Of a DNA stretch of 64,000 nt, positions 54,280 to 63,685 are shown piece after piece (the first letter of the stretch is position 1; every line of letters begins with the position of its first letter). Source of the DNA: an uncultured Roseovarius sp. (GTDB taxonomy: Bacteria; Pseudomonadota; Alphaproteobacteria; Rhodobacterales; Rhodobacteraceae); contig OX638333.1 in the NCBI GenBank assembly GCA_951812895.1, positions 424,366 through 488,365 of the forward strand, read 5' to 3'. The position numbers and the translations under genes were made by a program. The notes below the pieces were generated by a model, which saw only the letters and a program-made list of their open reading frames with translations, had not been told where the DNA came from and ran no database searches.

Positions 54280-55197
54280 TCAGGGCAACGGCACTGGATC
54301 GTCACTCATCGTTCTCAGATATGCGATCAACGCTATGCGTTCGGCCTCATCGGGCACGTGACCTGCCAGCATCGCCGTCCCGGGCACAGTTCCAGCCGGA
54401 TCAGCCAGAAACCCGTTCAGCCGCTCAAAGGACCATGTGCCCTCTTGTGCCCGCATCGCATCTGAATAGGGAAACCCCTCCAGCGATGCAATCGGGCGCC
54501 CGAGCACGCCCCACAGCAACGGACCGGCGACCTGCGGTATGTCGCCCGCCCGTAACGCATCTCGATCAACCAGATGGCAATTACCGCATTCCAGCGCCCT
54601 GATCCTGCCCTTTTCAATATCAGCGTCGCCCAGAAATTCCGAAATCAACCCCACCTGCACCGGCGCGGCCCCCGCTTCTTTCAGGAATTCAACAAACTCG
54701 GCCCTGTTTTTCTTAGCCGCAAAATGGATAGGCGGCTGAAACCACCGGTTCCGCGCATTCACATCCGCGCCGAATTTCAGCAGCAGTTTTCCAACCTCAA
54801 CATCACCCTTTATGGCAGCGTCCTGCATCGGCGTGTTAAGATAATCCCCGCCCTTGGCATTTGAATCAGAACCCTGATCCAGCAAAGCCCTGACAATCTC
54901 AACATGGCCCCTACGGGCCGCGATATGCAGCGGTGTGCCCCATTGCGACAAAGCGCTCGGATCGGCTCCGGCTTCCAGCAACATCTTGGATATCTCCAGA
55001 TGCCCGGATTGCGCAGCAAAATAGAGGGGCGTTGCGATCCCCGGCGGGTCAACCTCTGCCCCGCTGGCCAAAAGCGCCTGAACCTTTTCGGCATCACCAC
55101 CACGCGCCGCGATCATCAGCTCGGCCGGCTGTGCTCTGGCAATCAAAGGTAACAAATTCACTATAAACACCAACACAAACAATGTTAGTTTCGTCAT
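54280..55197 (-). CDS. Ankyrin-repeat protein fused to a cytochrome c domain
   Basis: A 305-residue exported protein. There is a signal peptide (1-22) and about five ankyrin repeats (28-180; TPLYFAAQSGHLEISKMLLE, TPLHIAARRGHVEIVRALLD, QDAAIKGDVEVGKLLLKFGA). The C-terminal cytochrome c domain has heme motif CGNCH (204-208) and candidate axial Met276 in PGTAML. The ankyrin part is probably a periplasmic protein-binding module. The ATG at 55197 is preferred because the signal peptide starts there. Confidence 0.85.
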   Translation of the reverse strand: MTKLTLFVLVFIVNLLPLIARAQPAELMIAARGGDAEKVQALLASGAEVDPPGIATPLYFAAQSGHLEISKMLLEAGADPSALSQWGTPLHIAARRGHVEIVRALLDQGSDSNAKGGDYLNTPMQDAAIKGDVEVGKLLLKFGADVNARNRWFQPPIHFAAKKNRAEFVEFLKEAGAAPVQVGLISEFLGDADIEKGRIRALECGNCHLVDRDALRAGDIPQVAGPLLWGVLGRPIASLEGFPYSDAMRAQEGTWSFERLNGFLADPAGTVPGTAMLAGHVPDEAERIALIAYLRTMSDDPVPLP

Positions 55198-55330
55198 TGA
55201 TCTATCCCCCGGATCAATGAATCCTACCAAATTTTGCGCCAAGCGTCGAATTTCGGCCCTGCACTACCCGTTAATTGATGGAAACCACACTGCTCGAAAC
55301 AACTGGCCAGCCCCTCATCACTGATCCCTT

Positions 55331-55366
55331 CCCTTGCACTTTCAGTGTTCCGCAAATACTCAATTC
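55331..55366 (+). repeat. 36-base repeat, copy 2
   Basis: CCCTTGCACTTTCAGTGTTC followed by CGCAAATACTCAATTC; relative of 41308-41343. It stands 40 bp before the Lin0512 pair. Confidence 0.55.
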
Positions 55367-55405
55367 CCAACGGATCAAAAACGTGAACCCGCCAAGGATA
55401 AAGCC

Positions 55406-55756
55406 ATGCCCAAACACCGCGTCCTGACCGAATTTGGCATGGGGTCTTCCCTGCGCCGCCAGGATTATACCGAGGCCGCCCGCCGCGCGCTCAAAGATGC
55501 GCTTTGGCATAATTCCATCAACATGGCGGAACTCTTCGGTTTCGAAAAAGAGGCGATGCTGATCGACGTTGAAATCGCGGTCCAGCAACCCGATCGGGTG
55601 GACTGTAATGCGCTGAAATCGATCTTTCCCTACGGCCAGATCAGCGTATCCGCCACCCATGGCGGGCTCGACATTCCCCGTCCAACCGGCAATCCCACTG
55701 TAATCGCCAATGCCGCCATCTCGGTCAGCTTTGACATGGAGCGCGCCAATGACTGA
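55406..55756 (+). CDS. Lin0512-family protein, first of a tandem pair
   Basis: A 116-residue protein: HRVLTEFGMGSSLRRQDYTE, ALWHNSINMAELFGF, FPYGQISVSATHGGLDIP. This matches the TIGR02058/Lin0512 pattern (function unknown). It overlaps the second copy by 8 bp. The ATG at 55406 follows a repeat. Confidence 0.8.
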   Translation: MPKHRVLTEFGMGSSLRRQDYTEAARRALKDALWHNSINMAELFGFEKEAMLIDVEIAVQQPDRVDCNALKSIFPYGQISVSATHGGLDIPRPTGNPTVIANAAISVSFDMERAND

Positions 55757-56123
55757 TCAGCGTTTTATCATCGAAATGGGCATGGGCAACGATCTGCACG
55801 GGATGGACTACCAAAAGGCCGCCACCCGCGCTATCGAGGATGCCTTTCGCCATTCCACCCTGCCGATCTTTCAGGCCACGGGCATCGACCACACTGAAAT
55901 GCGGGTGCAGGTCACGGTGGGTGTGCAGGAGCCAGATAGACTTGATACCGCTGCTCTTGCAGCGGTTCTGCCACGTGGGCGCGCGACCGTCAGTGCAGTG
56001 CAGGGCGGACAGAATGTCACCAATCCCGACACTAAAGAGGTGCTCGTGATCGCCACCGCCGCGATCGAGGCATTCCTTCCCAATCAAAGCCACCGCTGGC
56101 GCCTGAACCACGATGCAGTATGA
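55749..56123 (+). CDS. Lin0512-family protein, second of a tandem pair
   Basis: A 124-residue paralogue of the preceding protein: FIIEMGMGNDLHGMDYQKAA, LPRGRATVSAVQGGQNV. It starts 8 bp before the first copy ends, and its own end overlaps the CPBP gene by 11 bp. The chain suggests one operon and probably a hetero-oligomer. Confidence 0.8.
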   Translation: MTDQRFIIEMGMGNDLHGMDYQKAATRAIEDAFRHSTLPIFQATGIDHTEMRVQVTVGVQEPDRLDTAALAAVLPRGRATVSAVQGGQNVTNPDTKEVLVIATAAIEAFLPNQSHRWRLNHDAV

Positions 56124-56973
56124 CCCGCACGAGGCGTTGACTGCTCCGGCGCGGGCTTCGGCAAACCCGCTCCGGCTGGTGGCCGGGATCGTGCTGATCA
56201 TTGCGGCTTTTCTTGCACTTGCCGGCTTTTACAACGGATTTGTCACGGGGCTGTTTGGCACAATTGCCGACAACAACAGTCCCCTTGGCATTGTCCTGTC
56301 TCTTTCTGGCTTTGTCTGTCTGACGACAGCTTTGGCATTTACGCTTCAGATCATACACAAACGCCGCCTGATGGGCCTGATAGGAACAACCGACCTGGCC
56401 CTACAGCAATTTCGCACCTGTTGCCTCGCCCTGCTACCATTTTACGCGTTCATCACTCTGCTGCCCTCTTCCGAAGGAACTGAACTTTCAGCGCATCTTC
56501 CTCTGGCCACATGGCTTCTATGGCTACCTCTGGCCCTGCCCGCGCTTCTTATCCAGATCAGCGCCGAAGAGTTGATATTCCGAGGATATCTACAAAGCCA
56601 GCTTGCTGCCCGGTTTTCCCATCCCCTGATCTGGATCGGCCTGCCCTCGGCCCTGTTTGGCCTGATCCACTATGATCCCACGGTCGCAGGTGAAAACGCA
56701 TGGATGCTGGCCGCCTGGGCGGGGCTTTTCGGCCTCGCTGCTGCGGATCTCACTGCCCGTGCGGGCACACTTGGCCCCGCACTGGCCCTGCACTTTATCA
56801 ACAACATATTCGCATTTCTGATCACCTCACCGCAAAACGATTTCGACGGGCTTGCCCTCTACACCTTCCCGATGGCACTGGATGATCCGGATCTGCCTTG
56901 GCACGTATTTGCCGCTGAGATGCTGCTGGTCCTCTGTGTCTGGCTCATCCTGCGTCTTAAACTACGCCGCTGA
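56113..56973 (+). CDS. CPBP-family intramembrane glutamic protease
   Basis: A 286-residue polytopic protein with about eight membrane segments. The motif [13 protein letters not shown] is the glutamate-pair/arginine active site, and LFGLIHYDP and ALALHFINN supply the other two conserved blocks of the CAAX/CPBP family. Substrates are unknown in bacteria of this type. It is cotranscribed with the Lin0512 pair. Confidence 0.85.
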   Translation: MQYDPHEALTAPARASANPLRLVAGIVLIIAAFLALAGFYNGFVTGLFGTIADNNSPLGIVLSLSGFVCLTTALAFTLQIIHKRRLMGLIGTTDLALQQFRTCCLALLPFYAFITLLPSSEGTELSAHLPLATWLLWLPLALPALLIQISAEELIFRGYLQSQLAARFSHPLIWIGLPSALFGLIHYDPTVAGENAWMLAAWAGLFGLAAADLTARAGTLGPALALHFINNIFAFLITSPQNDFDGLALYTFPMALDDPDLPWHVFAAEMLLVLCVWLILRLKLRR

Positions 56974-57034
56974 TTGCAATTCGCGCGTCGCACCTTTATT
57001 TCAGACCTTCAAGGATAATTTTGGAAAGCCACCG

Positions 57035-57991
57035 ATGAACTGGATCACCAACTACGTTCGCCCGCGGATTAACTCTATCTTTTCGCGCCGCGAGGTCCCG
57101 GAAAACCTTTGGTCCAAATGCGAAGGCTGCGGCACAATGCTGTTCCACCGTGAGCTTTCGGATAACCTGAATGTCTGCACCAGCTGCGACCACCATATGG
57201 GCATCACACCCCGCGCCCGATTCGAGGCGCTGTTTGATGGCGGCGTCTTTGCAGAAGTGAATGTCCCGGCCCCCACCACCGACCCGTTGCATTTCCGTGA
57301 CCAGAAAAAATATCCCGACCGGATGAAATCCGCCCAAAAATCCACCGGTGAAAAAGAAGCGATGCTTGTCGTCGCTGGCGAAATTGGCCGCACTCCGATC
57401 GTGGCCGCGGCGCAGGATTTCTCGTTCATGGCCGGATCCATGGGCATGTATGTGGGCAACGCCATCATCGCCGCCGCCGAAGAAGCGACAAAGCTAAAGC
57501 GCCCTCTCATCCTGTTTTCCGCCGCTGGTGGCGCCCGGATGCAAGAGGGGATTCTTTCGCTCATGCAAATGCCCCGCACCACGGTCGCACTGCAGCTGCT
57601 GAAAGAGGCCGGGCTGCCCTATATCGTTGTCCTCACCCACCCCACGACCGGTGGCGTAACCGCGTCTTACGCAATGCTGGGCGATGTGCAGATCGCCGAA
57701 CCCAACGCCCTGATCTGTTTCGCCGGGCCACGTGTCATTGAACAGACCATTCGCGAAAAACTGCCCGAAGGGTTCCAGCGCGCCGAATACTTGCTTGATC
57801 ACGGCATGCTTGATCGGGTGACATCGCGCACGAAGATGCGCGAAGAGCTGATAACAATCACCCGCATGCTGCTTGGACTGCCCCGGGCAATCGCGGGCGA
57901 CCTGCCTGCTCCGGATGCAAATGAAAAAGCAATCCCGACGGAAAAACCCGCCGACAAAACGGCAGAGCCCGAGGCCAAGGCAAAGAAATGA
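57035..57991 (+). CDS. accD: Acetyl-CoA carboxylase carboxyltransferase subunit beta
   Basis: A 318-residue protein with an N-terminal zinc ribbon (C29, C32, C48, C51) and the crotonase-like carboxyltransferase domain: [48 protein letters not shown]. It forms malonyl-CoA with AccA in fatty-acid synthesis. The C-terminal tail is Ala/Lys/Pro-rich. It is coupled to folC through an ATGA overlap, the usual accD-folC arrangement. Confidence 0.96.
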   Translation: MNWITNYVRPRINSIFSRREVPENLWSKCEGCGTMLFHRELSDNLNVCTSCDHHMGITPRARFEALFDGGVFAEVNVPAPTTDPLHFRDQKKYPDRMKSAQKSTGEKEAMLVVAGEIGRTPIVAAAQDFSFMAGSMGMYVGNAIIAAAEEATKLKRPLILFSAAGGARMQEGILSLMQMPRTTVALQLLKEAGLPYIVVLTHPTTGGVTASYAMLGDVQIAEPNALICFAGPRVIEQTIREKLPEGFQRAEYLLDHGMLDRVTSRTKMREELITITRMLLGLPRAIAGDLPAPDANEKAIPTEKPADKTAEPEAKAKK

Positions 57992-59262
57992 CCGGCCCCA
58001 CATCCGACGTCATCCTTGAGCGGATGATGTCCCTGCACCCAAAGATCATGGATCTCGTCCTCGATCGAGTCTGGCACCTGCTTGACGCGCTCGGGAACCC
58101 CCAGAACGACCTGCCCCCCGTGATCCACATCGCAGGCACCAACGGCAAAGGCTCGACCCAGGCGATGATCCGCGCGGGGCTCGAAGCCGCAGGCCACCGC
58201 GTTCACGCCTATACCTCGCCGCATCTGGCCCGGTTCCACGAACGTATCCGGCTGGCGGGGGATTTGATTTCCGAGGATGACCTCACCGCAGTGCTGGATG
58301 AATGCTACGCCGCCAATCACGGTGAGCAGATCACCTATTTCGAAATCACCACCTGCGCGGCGATTCTGGCCATGTCTCGGGTTCAGGCCGATTTCACCTT
58401 GCTTGAGGTCGGGCTTGGCGGGCGACTGGATGCAACTAATGTTGTCGCCCAGCCGGAACTGACCATCATCACGCCCGTATCCATCGACCATGAACAGTTC
58501 CTTGGCGACACCCTTGCCAAGATCGCCTTTGAAAAGGCCGGAATTCTGAAACGCCGCGTCCCTTGCGTCGTCGCCCCCCAGCCGGAAGAAGCGCTTGAAG
58601 TCATTGAAAAACAGGCTGCCCGACTAGGCGCGCCACTGTTGGCCCACGGCCAGCACTGGCATGTTATGGAAGAACGCGGTCGTCTGGTCTTTCAGGATGA
58701 AACCGGCCTGCGCGATCTCCCCCTGCCCAACCTGCCGGGCGCGCATCAGATTGAAAATGCGGGCACCGCCCTCGCCGCCCTACGTCATTTGCAGATGGGC
58801 GATGCGGCATATGAGGCCGCAGTCTCCTCCGCCCAATGGCCCGCCCGGATGCAGCGGCTTGCAACCGGACCCTTGGTCGACGCCGCTCCCGAGGCAGAGC
58901 TTTGGCTCGACGGCGGTCATAACTCGGCTGCAGGTCAGGCGCTTGGCCGACATCTTGCCAGCTTGCCATCCAGACCCACGCATCTGATTTGCGGCATGCT
59001 GAACACCAAAGATATCTCGGGCTATCTCACCCCATTGGCGGCCCACTCGGACAGCCTCACCGCAATTTCCATCCCCGGCGAAGCCAGCACATTGCCTGCC
59101 GAGGACACCGCTGCTGCAGCCACGGCAGTTGGGATGACCGCCGCGGTCGCCCCCAACGCACTGGCCGCTGTTCGCCAAATCGCTGAAACCGAACCCCGCG
59201 CCCGCATCTTGATCTGCGGCTCGCTCTATCTGGCTGGGACGATCCTGCGCGAGAACGGGTGA
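57988..59262 (+). CDS. folC: Folylpolyglutamate synthase / dihydrofolate synthase
   Basis: A 424-residue Mur-ligase-type enzyme. The P-loop is [42 protein letters not shown] (family signature), [20 protein letters not shown] and DGGHNSAAG follow. It adds glutamate to dihydropteroate or folate. The start overlaps the accD stop. Confidence 0.95.
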   Translation: MTGPTSDVILERMMSLHPKIMDLVLDRVWHLLDALGNPQNDLPPVIHIAGTNGKGSTQAMIRAGLEAAGHRVHAYTSPHLARFHERIRLAGDLISEDDLTAVLDECYAANHGEQITYFEITTCAAILAMSRVQADFTLLEVGLGGRLDATNVVAQPELTIITPVSIDHEQFLGDTLAKIAFEKAGILKRRVPCVVAPQPEEALEVIEKQAARLGAPLLAHGQHWHVMEERGRLVFQDETGLRDLPLPNLPGAHQIENAGTALAALRHLQMGDAAYEAAVSSAQWPARMQRLATGPLVDAAPEAELWLDGGHNSAAGQALGRHLASLPSRPTHLICGMLNTKDISGYLTPLAAHSDSLTAISIPGEASTLPAEDTAAAATAVGMTAAVAPNALAAVRQIAETEPRARILICGSLYLAGTILRENG

Positions 59263-59304
59263 TATTCTTACTGACGATGCTGGCTCCGATGGAGCGCCCA
59301 CCCG

Positions 59305-59330
59305 CCGTAGGGTGGGGTTTCACCCCACCA
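59305..59330. repeat. Palindromic repeat, copy 2
   Basis: Identical over 26 bases to the copy at 4362-4387 (GGTGGGGT-TTC-ACCCCACC at 59311-59329). It lies between folC and the convergent epimerase gene. Confidence 0.6.
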
Positions 59331-59354
59331 ACTCCCAAGCCTGAAAAACTCTTT

Positions 59355-59405
59355 TTGTGCGCATCATGCGCAAAAATCCCGAAGCACGCCCCGATCTTTG
59401 TACAA
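59355..59405. promoter_or_regulatory. Palindrome plus TTGTACAAA block after the epimerase gene
   Basis: TGCGCAT-C-ATGCGCA with flanking T and A runs, then TTTGTACAAAA just before the epimerase stop codon. It resembles 24819-24883 in sequence and placement. A bidirectional terminator is the simplest role. Confidence 0.4.
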
Positions 59406-59408
59406 AAT

Positions 59409-60266
59409 TCAGCCCTGCTCAGACTTCAATAACGCGCGCAATCCATCGCGGTAATTCGGGTAAATCAATTCCACCCCCAAATCCGATTTGATCCGGGCAT
59501 TGCGAACACGTTTCGACTCCGCGTAAAAGCTGCGTGCCATAGGCGTTAAGTCTGCTTTTTCAAAGGGTATTTCGGGTGGAAGCGGCACCTCCAGCAGTTC
59601 TGCTGCAAAGCCAATGACATCCTGCGGCGGAGCCGGATCATCATCGCACAGATTGTAAATCGCTCCAGGATCAGGCCGTGCAATGGATGCCTCCAGAACT
59701 TGCGCGATATCCTCTACATGAATTCTGCTAAACACTTGGTTTTCTTTGATTATCCTGCGCGCCGTTCCTTGCAGTACTTTTTCGAATGGTCCCCTCCCGG
59801 GTCCATAAATTCCAGCTAGTCTGAAGATATGCAAAGGAAGGGAGGGTACTGATTTCCAGTCATTTTCCGCCGCGACACGCATCTGACCACGCTTTGTTGC
59901 CGGGGTAAGTGCAGTATTTTCATCCACCCATCTCCCCTGATGATCCCCGTAAACCCCCGTGGTGGACAAATAACCAACCCATTCCAATCTTGGCGCCACT
60001 TCGTTGATTTTACTTCCGTATTTCAACAGTACCGGATCACCATCCGCATCCGGGCTGGCGGAAATCAACACATGACTTGCCCGATCAAGCGCCTCTGACA
60101 AATCACCGTCCGGCCACAGCTCAGGAATGACGCCATCCCCCTCCAACTCTTTGAACTTGCTTTCTTTTCTCGTCGTTCCGTAAATCGTCCAGCCCTGCGG
60201 AACCAACCGCCGCGCCAATGCACGGGCCGAGTATCCATGCCCAAATGAAAGAAGTGTTTTGCCCAT
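59409..60266 (-). CDS. SDR-type NAD(P)-dependent epimerase (YeeZ-like)
   Basis: A 285-residue extended short-chain dehydrogenase with the N-terminal motif LLSFGHGYSARALARRL in place of the standard GxxGxxG. VGYLSTTGVYGDHQGRWVDE and FRLAGIYGPGRGPFEKV carry the catalytic YxxxN-like parts. Function unknown; related proteins are annotated as nucleoside-diphosphate-sugar epimerases. Confidence 0.8.
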   Translation of the reverse strand: MGKTLLSFGHGYSARALARRLVPQGWTIYGTTRKESKFKELEGDGVIPELWPDGDLSEALDRASHVLISASPDADGDPVLLKYGSKINEVAPRLEWVGYLSTTGVYGDHQGRWVDENTALTPATKRGQMRVAAENDWKSVPSLPLHIFRLAGIYGPGRGPFEKVLQGTARRIIKENQVFSRIHVEDIAQVLEASIARPDPGAIYNLCDDDPAPPQDVIGFAAELLEVPLPPEIPFEKADLTPMARSFYAESKRVRNARIKSDLGVELIYPNYRDGLRALLKSEQG

Positions 60267-60294
60267 AGCGCGGATAACCTGTTGGATTTATTGA

Positions 60295-60717
60295 TTACTT
60301 CAGGGGTAGCGATGCAACCCAGACATAGCCGTTTTCACAAACAATGAATGTTTCGCGTATCCCATGCGGTTTATCGGCCGGAGGCTGCAATACATAAGCC
60401 CCTGACTCTTCTGCCTTTTCTGCGGCCGCATCAGGATCAGTGTGGAACAGGTGCATCTGCGCCCCCGGGCCTCTTGGCCCGGATTCTGGCAGCAATCCCA
60501 GCAAAGGATGGCTGTGATAGGTATGATCGGCGTGCACCTGCATGATGTGGTTGTGATAGGTTACAATTGCAAAATCTTGTGTGACCTGGTGGGCTTTCAT
60601 TCCAAACACGTTTTTCAGAAACGCCACCTGCGCCTTTACATCCCGCACCAGAATGTTCAGTCCCATTCCTTTTAAAGAGGCTCCGAACTCGTCGGCTTCG
60701 ACTGTTTCAAAATCCAA
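60295..60717 (-). CDS. VOC-family glyoxalase-like protein
   Basis: A 140-residue protein with a paired beta-alpha-beta layout: MGLNILVRDVKAQVAFLKNV, FGMKAHQV and QMHLFHTDPDAAAEKAEESG. Candidate metal ligands are in HNHIMQVHADHTYHSHP. The substrate is unknown. It lies 28 bp upstream of the epimerase on the same strand. Confidence 0.75.
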   Translation of the reverse strand: MDFETVEADEFGASLKGMGLNILVRDVKAQVAFLKNVFGMKAHQVTQDFAIVTYHNHIMQVHADHTYHSHPLLGLLPESGPRGPGAQMHLFHTDPDAAAEKAEESGAYVLQPPADKPHGIRETFIVCENGYVWVASLPLK

Positions 60718-60803
60718 TTTACATCCCCCGTTTCACCCCCAGCTTGATCCCCTTCCCCAGACGTGTCAACGTGGTCGAAACAAGAAAAAGAGCAAATAAA
60801 TCA

Positions 60804-62288
60804 ATGCATCGCGCCTCTCCTCCCACAAAGATCAAGATGCCTAAAACGCTTGATCCTCAGATGTTTAGTGATGCCTCTGGGGCGGTTGATCATCTGATCA
60901 CACTTTATGATGACGCGTCTCAATTCCTGTGCCGCGAATTCAACCAGGCACTTGCGCAGGGCGCACCGGATCAACGCATCCGCGCCTTTTATCCCGAGAT
61001 TCGCATCACAACGACCAGCTTTGCCCAGGTAGACAGCCGCCTCAGTTTTGGCCACTTGGCCGAACCTGGCACCTATGCCGCCACGGTCACACGGCCGCGT
61101 CTGTTTCAGAATTACTTACGCCAGCAGATTGAAATCATTACGAAAAACCATGATGTAGAGGTCTGCATCCAACCTTCTGACACCCCCATGCCAGTACATT
61201 TTGCCGTGGCTAACGATGCCACCACCTCAGTCCCGCAAGAGGGTGCAGCCGAATTTACTCTACGCGATTTCTTTGACGTGCCTGAACTCAGCACCACCAA
61301 TGACGACATCGTTAATGGCACTTTCAAACCCGCCGCCGAAGACCCCGGCGCCCTCGCCCCCTTTACAGCACAACGCGTGGACTATTCCCTCGCCCGGCTG
61401 ACCCATTATACCGATACCGACCCTACCCATTTTCAGAACCATGTGCTCTTTACTAATTATCAGTTTTATGTCGCTGAGTTCGAAGCTTACGCCCGCAAAA
61501 TGCTTGCAGATTCTGACAGCGGGTATAGTTCGTTTGTCAGCACCGGAAATGTGGAAATATTTGATTCTAAATCTGAAATTCCGCCGCTCTCTAAGATGCC
61601 GCAAATGCCGACCTATCACCTAAAGCGTGAGGATGGTTCCGGAATCAGCCTCGTGAACATCGGCGTCGGGCCGTCCAATGCTAAGACTGCAACCGATCAT
61701 ATCGCTGTCTTACGCCCCCATGCTTGGATCATGGTGGGTCATTGTGCGGGGCTGCGAAACTCGCAATCTCTTGGTGATTTCGTGCTGGCCCATGCATATC
61801 TGCGAGAGGATGGGGTGCTTGACGATGACCTTCCCGCTTGGGTTCCGATCCCGGCACTTGCAGAAATCCAGATCGCGCTGCAGGAGGCCGTTGCTGTTGA
61901 AACCCGCTTGCAAGGCTATGACCTCAAGCAAATCATGCGCACCGGTACCGTCGCCAGTTTCGATAACCGAAATTGGGAACTGCGTGATCAGTCCGGCCCG
62001 GTTCAGCGGCTCAGCCAAAGCCGAGCCATTGCTCTTGATATGGAAAGCGCCACAATCGCCGCAAATGGATTTCGGTTTCGCGTACCTTATGGCACGCTGT
62101 TATGCGTAAGTGACAAACCGCTCCATGGCGAGTTGAAGCTTCCCGGTATGGCCAGCGATTTTTACAAAACACAGGTGTCCCGTCACCTGATGATTGGCAT
62201 ACGAGCGATGGAATCCCTGCGGAAAATGCCGCTTGAACGCATTCACAGCCGAAAATTACGCAGTTTTGACGAAACGGCGTTCCTCTGA
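60804..62288 (+). CDS. amn: AMP nucleosidase
   Basis: A 494-residue enzyme that splits AMP into adenine and ribose-5-phosphate. The regulatory N-terminal domain (YPEIRITTTSFAQVDSRLSF) is followed by the phosphorylase-like domain: LVNIGVGPSNAKTATDHIAV, HAWIMVGHCAGLRNSQSLGD, ALDMESATIAANGFRFRVPY and LLCVSDKPLHGELK. The start is uncertain: ATG at 60804, or a second ATG 11 codons later at 60837. Neither has a strong ribosome site. Confidence 0.92.
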   Translation: MHRASPPTKIKMPKTLDPQMFSDASGAVDHLITLYDDASQFLCREFNQALAQGAPDQRIRAFYPEIRITTTSFAQVDSRLSFGHLAEPGTYAATVTRPRLFQNYLRQQIEIITKNHDVEVCIQPSDTPMPVHFAVANDATTSVPQEGAAEFTLRDFFDVPELSTTNDDIVNGTFKPAAEDPGALAPFTAQRVDYSLARLTHYTDTDPTHFQNHVLFTNYQFYVAEFEAYARKMLADSDSGYSSFVSTGNVEIFDSKSEIPPLSKMPQMPTYHLKREDGSGISLVNIGVGPSNAKTATDHIAVLRPHAWIMVGHCAGLRNSQSLGDFVLAHAYLREDGVLDDDLPAWVPIPALAEIQIALQEAVAVETRLQGYDLKQIMRTGTVASFDNRNWELRDQSGPVQRLSQSRAIALDMESATIAANGFRFRVPYGTLLCVSDKPLHGELKLPGMASDFYKTQVSRHLMIGIRAMESLRKMPLERIHSRKLRSFDETAFL

Positions 62289-62417
62289 CATTCAAAAATC
62301 TGCGTAAAAAGTACGAATATCACTTATTTTCTTACACTATTCATTGTGTTTGCCCACAAGATACAGTTAGATTACGTCCATGAGGCCCAATAAATGGGCA
62401 GTTGAGGAGACCATGAA

Positions 62418-62705
62418 ATGGCAAAACCTATGACCAAAACCCAGCTTGTTGCGGCCCTGGCCGAGGAAATGGGCAGCGATAAAAAGACAGCCGGCGGTGC
62501 ACTGGATGCCGTTATTTCGATCATCACACGCGAAGTTTCAGGCGGCGGTGCTGTGACCCTTCCAGGTGTCGGCAAAATTTACTGCCGCGAGCGTCCGGCA
62601 CGTATGGTACGCAATCCTGCCACAGGTGAGCAGATCCACAAAGACGCCGACAAGGTTGTCAAAATGTCGATCGCCAAGGCACTGAAAGACAGCGTTAACG
62701 GCTGA
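62418..62705 (+). CDS. HU-family DNA-binding protein
   Basis: A 95-residue histone-like protein: MTKTQLVAALAEEMGSDKKT, VTLPGVGKIYCRERPARMVR, NPATGEQI (the DNA-binding beta arm region, with the conserved RNPATGE turn) and a C-terminal helix. A terminator follows 26 bp after the stop, so it is monocistronic. Confidence 0.9.
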   Translation: MAKPMTKTQLVAALAEEMGSDKKTAGGALDAVISIITREVSGGGAVTLPGVGKIYCRERPARMVRNPATGEQIHKDADKVVKMSIAKALKDSVNG

Positions 62706-62731
62706 TCTTGTAATCACCACGAGTTTCGGAA

Positions 62732-62759
62732 AGGGTCGCCCACAAGGGGCGGCCCTTTT
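62732..62759 (+). terminator. Intrinsic terminator after the HU gene
   Basis: AGGGTCGCCC - ACAAG - GGGCGGCCCT (one G-U pair) followed by TTT. Confidence 0.8.
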
Positions 62760-62777
62760 CAGTTGCGGAGGTTGGGT

Positions 62778-63650
62778 GTGGACATTCGGGCAATATTGAT
62801 GGGCCTGGCATTTGCCGTCATGTGGTCCAGTGCTTTTACTTCGGCCCGGATCATTGTCGCGTCGGCGCCGCCGGTCAGCGCATTAGCATTGCGGTTTCTG
62901 ATCTCCGGATTGTTGGGTGTTCTGATCGCCTGGATGCTGGGTCAAAGCTGGCGCTTAACACCAGCACAATGGCGGGCCACTATCATATTTGGAGTTTGCC
63001 AGAATGCTCTTTATCTCGGCCTCAACTTTGTCGCGATGCAGACAATCGAGGCCTCACTGGCCGCGATTATTGCCTCTACCATGCCGCTTCTGGTGGGGCT
63101 GGCAAGTTGGATCATCTTTCGGGAACGCATCGGCATTGTCGGGTTTTCCGGCCTCATCGCAGGTATTGTAGGTGTTGCGATCATTATGGGCTCACGCCTG
63201 CAAGGTGGTGTCGACCTTTATGGGCTGACACTCTGTGTCGCAGGCGTCATTGCACTAACATTCGCCACGCTGGCGGTTCGCGGTGCGATTTCAGGCGGAA
63301 ATTTCCTTATGATCGTTGGGCTGCAAATGCTTGTCGGAAGTGCTGTACTGGGTGCGGTTGCTGCGGCAACTGAAACGCTGGTGATCAGCTGGAGCTGGCA
63401 GCTCGTCGCTGCGTTTGCTTATACAACACTCATTCCTGGGCTGGCTGCCACACTCGTCTGGTTTCAGCTGGTAAATCGTATCGGCGCCATCCGCGCCGCA
63501 ACGTTTCATTTCCTCAATCCGTTCCTGGGGGTCGCAATTGCTGCATTGATTCTAAGCGAATCCTTAGGCATGTGGGATTTGATCGGGGTATTGATAGTTA
63601 TGGCTGGAATTCTGGCCGTACAGCTTTCACGGCAACAGCGAGCGCGATAA
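62778..63650 (+). CDS. EamA-family (DMT) exporter
   Basis: A 290-residue protein with ten membrane segments in two EamA repeats: LAFAVMWSSAFTSARIIV, IIASTMPLLVGLASWIIFRE and TFHFLNPFLGVAIAALILSE. The start is GTG at 62778 with GGAGG six bases before it; an in-frame TTG lies five codons upstream. Drug/metabolite transporters of this kind export amino acids or nucleosides; the substrate is unknown. Confidence 0.85.
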   Translation: MDIRAILMGLAFAVMWSSAFTSARIIVASAPPVSALALRFLISGLLGVLIAWMLGQSWRLTPAQWRATIIFGVCQNALYLGLNFVAMQTIEASLAAIIASTMPLLVGLASWIIFRERIGIVGFSGLIAGIVGVAIIMGSRLQGGVDLYGLTLCVAGVIALTFATLAVRGAISGGNFLMIVGLQMLVGSAVLGAVAAATETLVISWSWQLVAAFAYTTLIPGLAATLVWFQLVNRIGAIRAATFHFLNPFLGVAIAALILSESLGMWDLIGVLIVMAGILAVQLSRQQRAR

Positions 63651-63685
63651 AAACACCGTGATAAAGCGCGAATCGCCTGAGTTGA

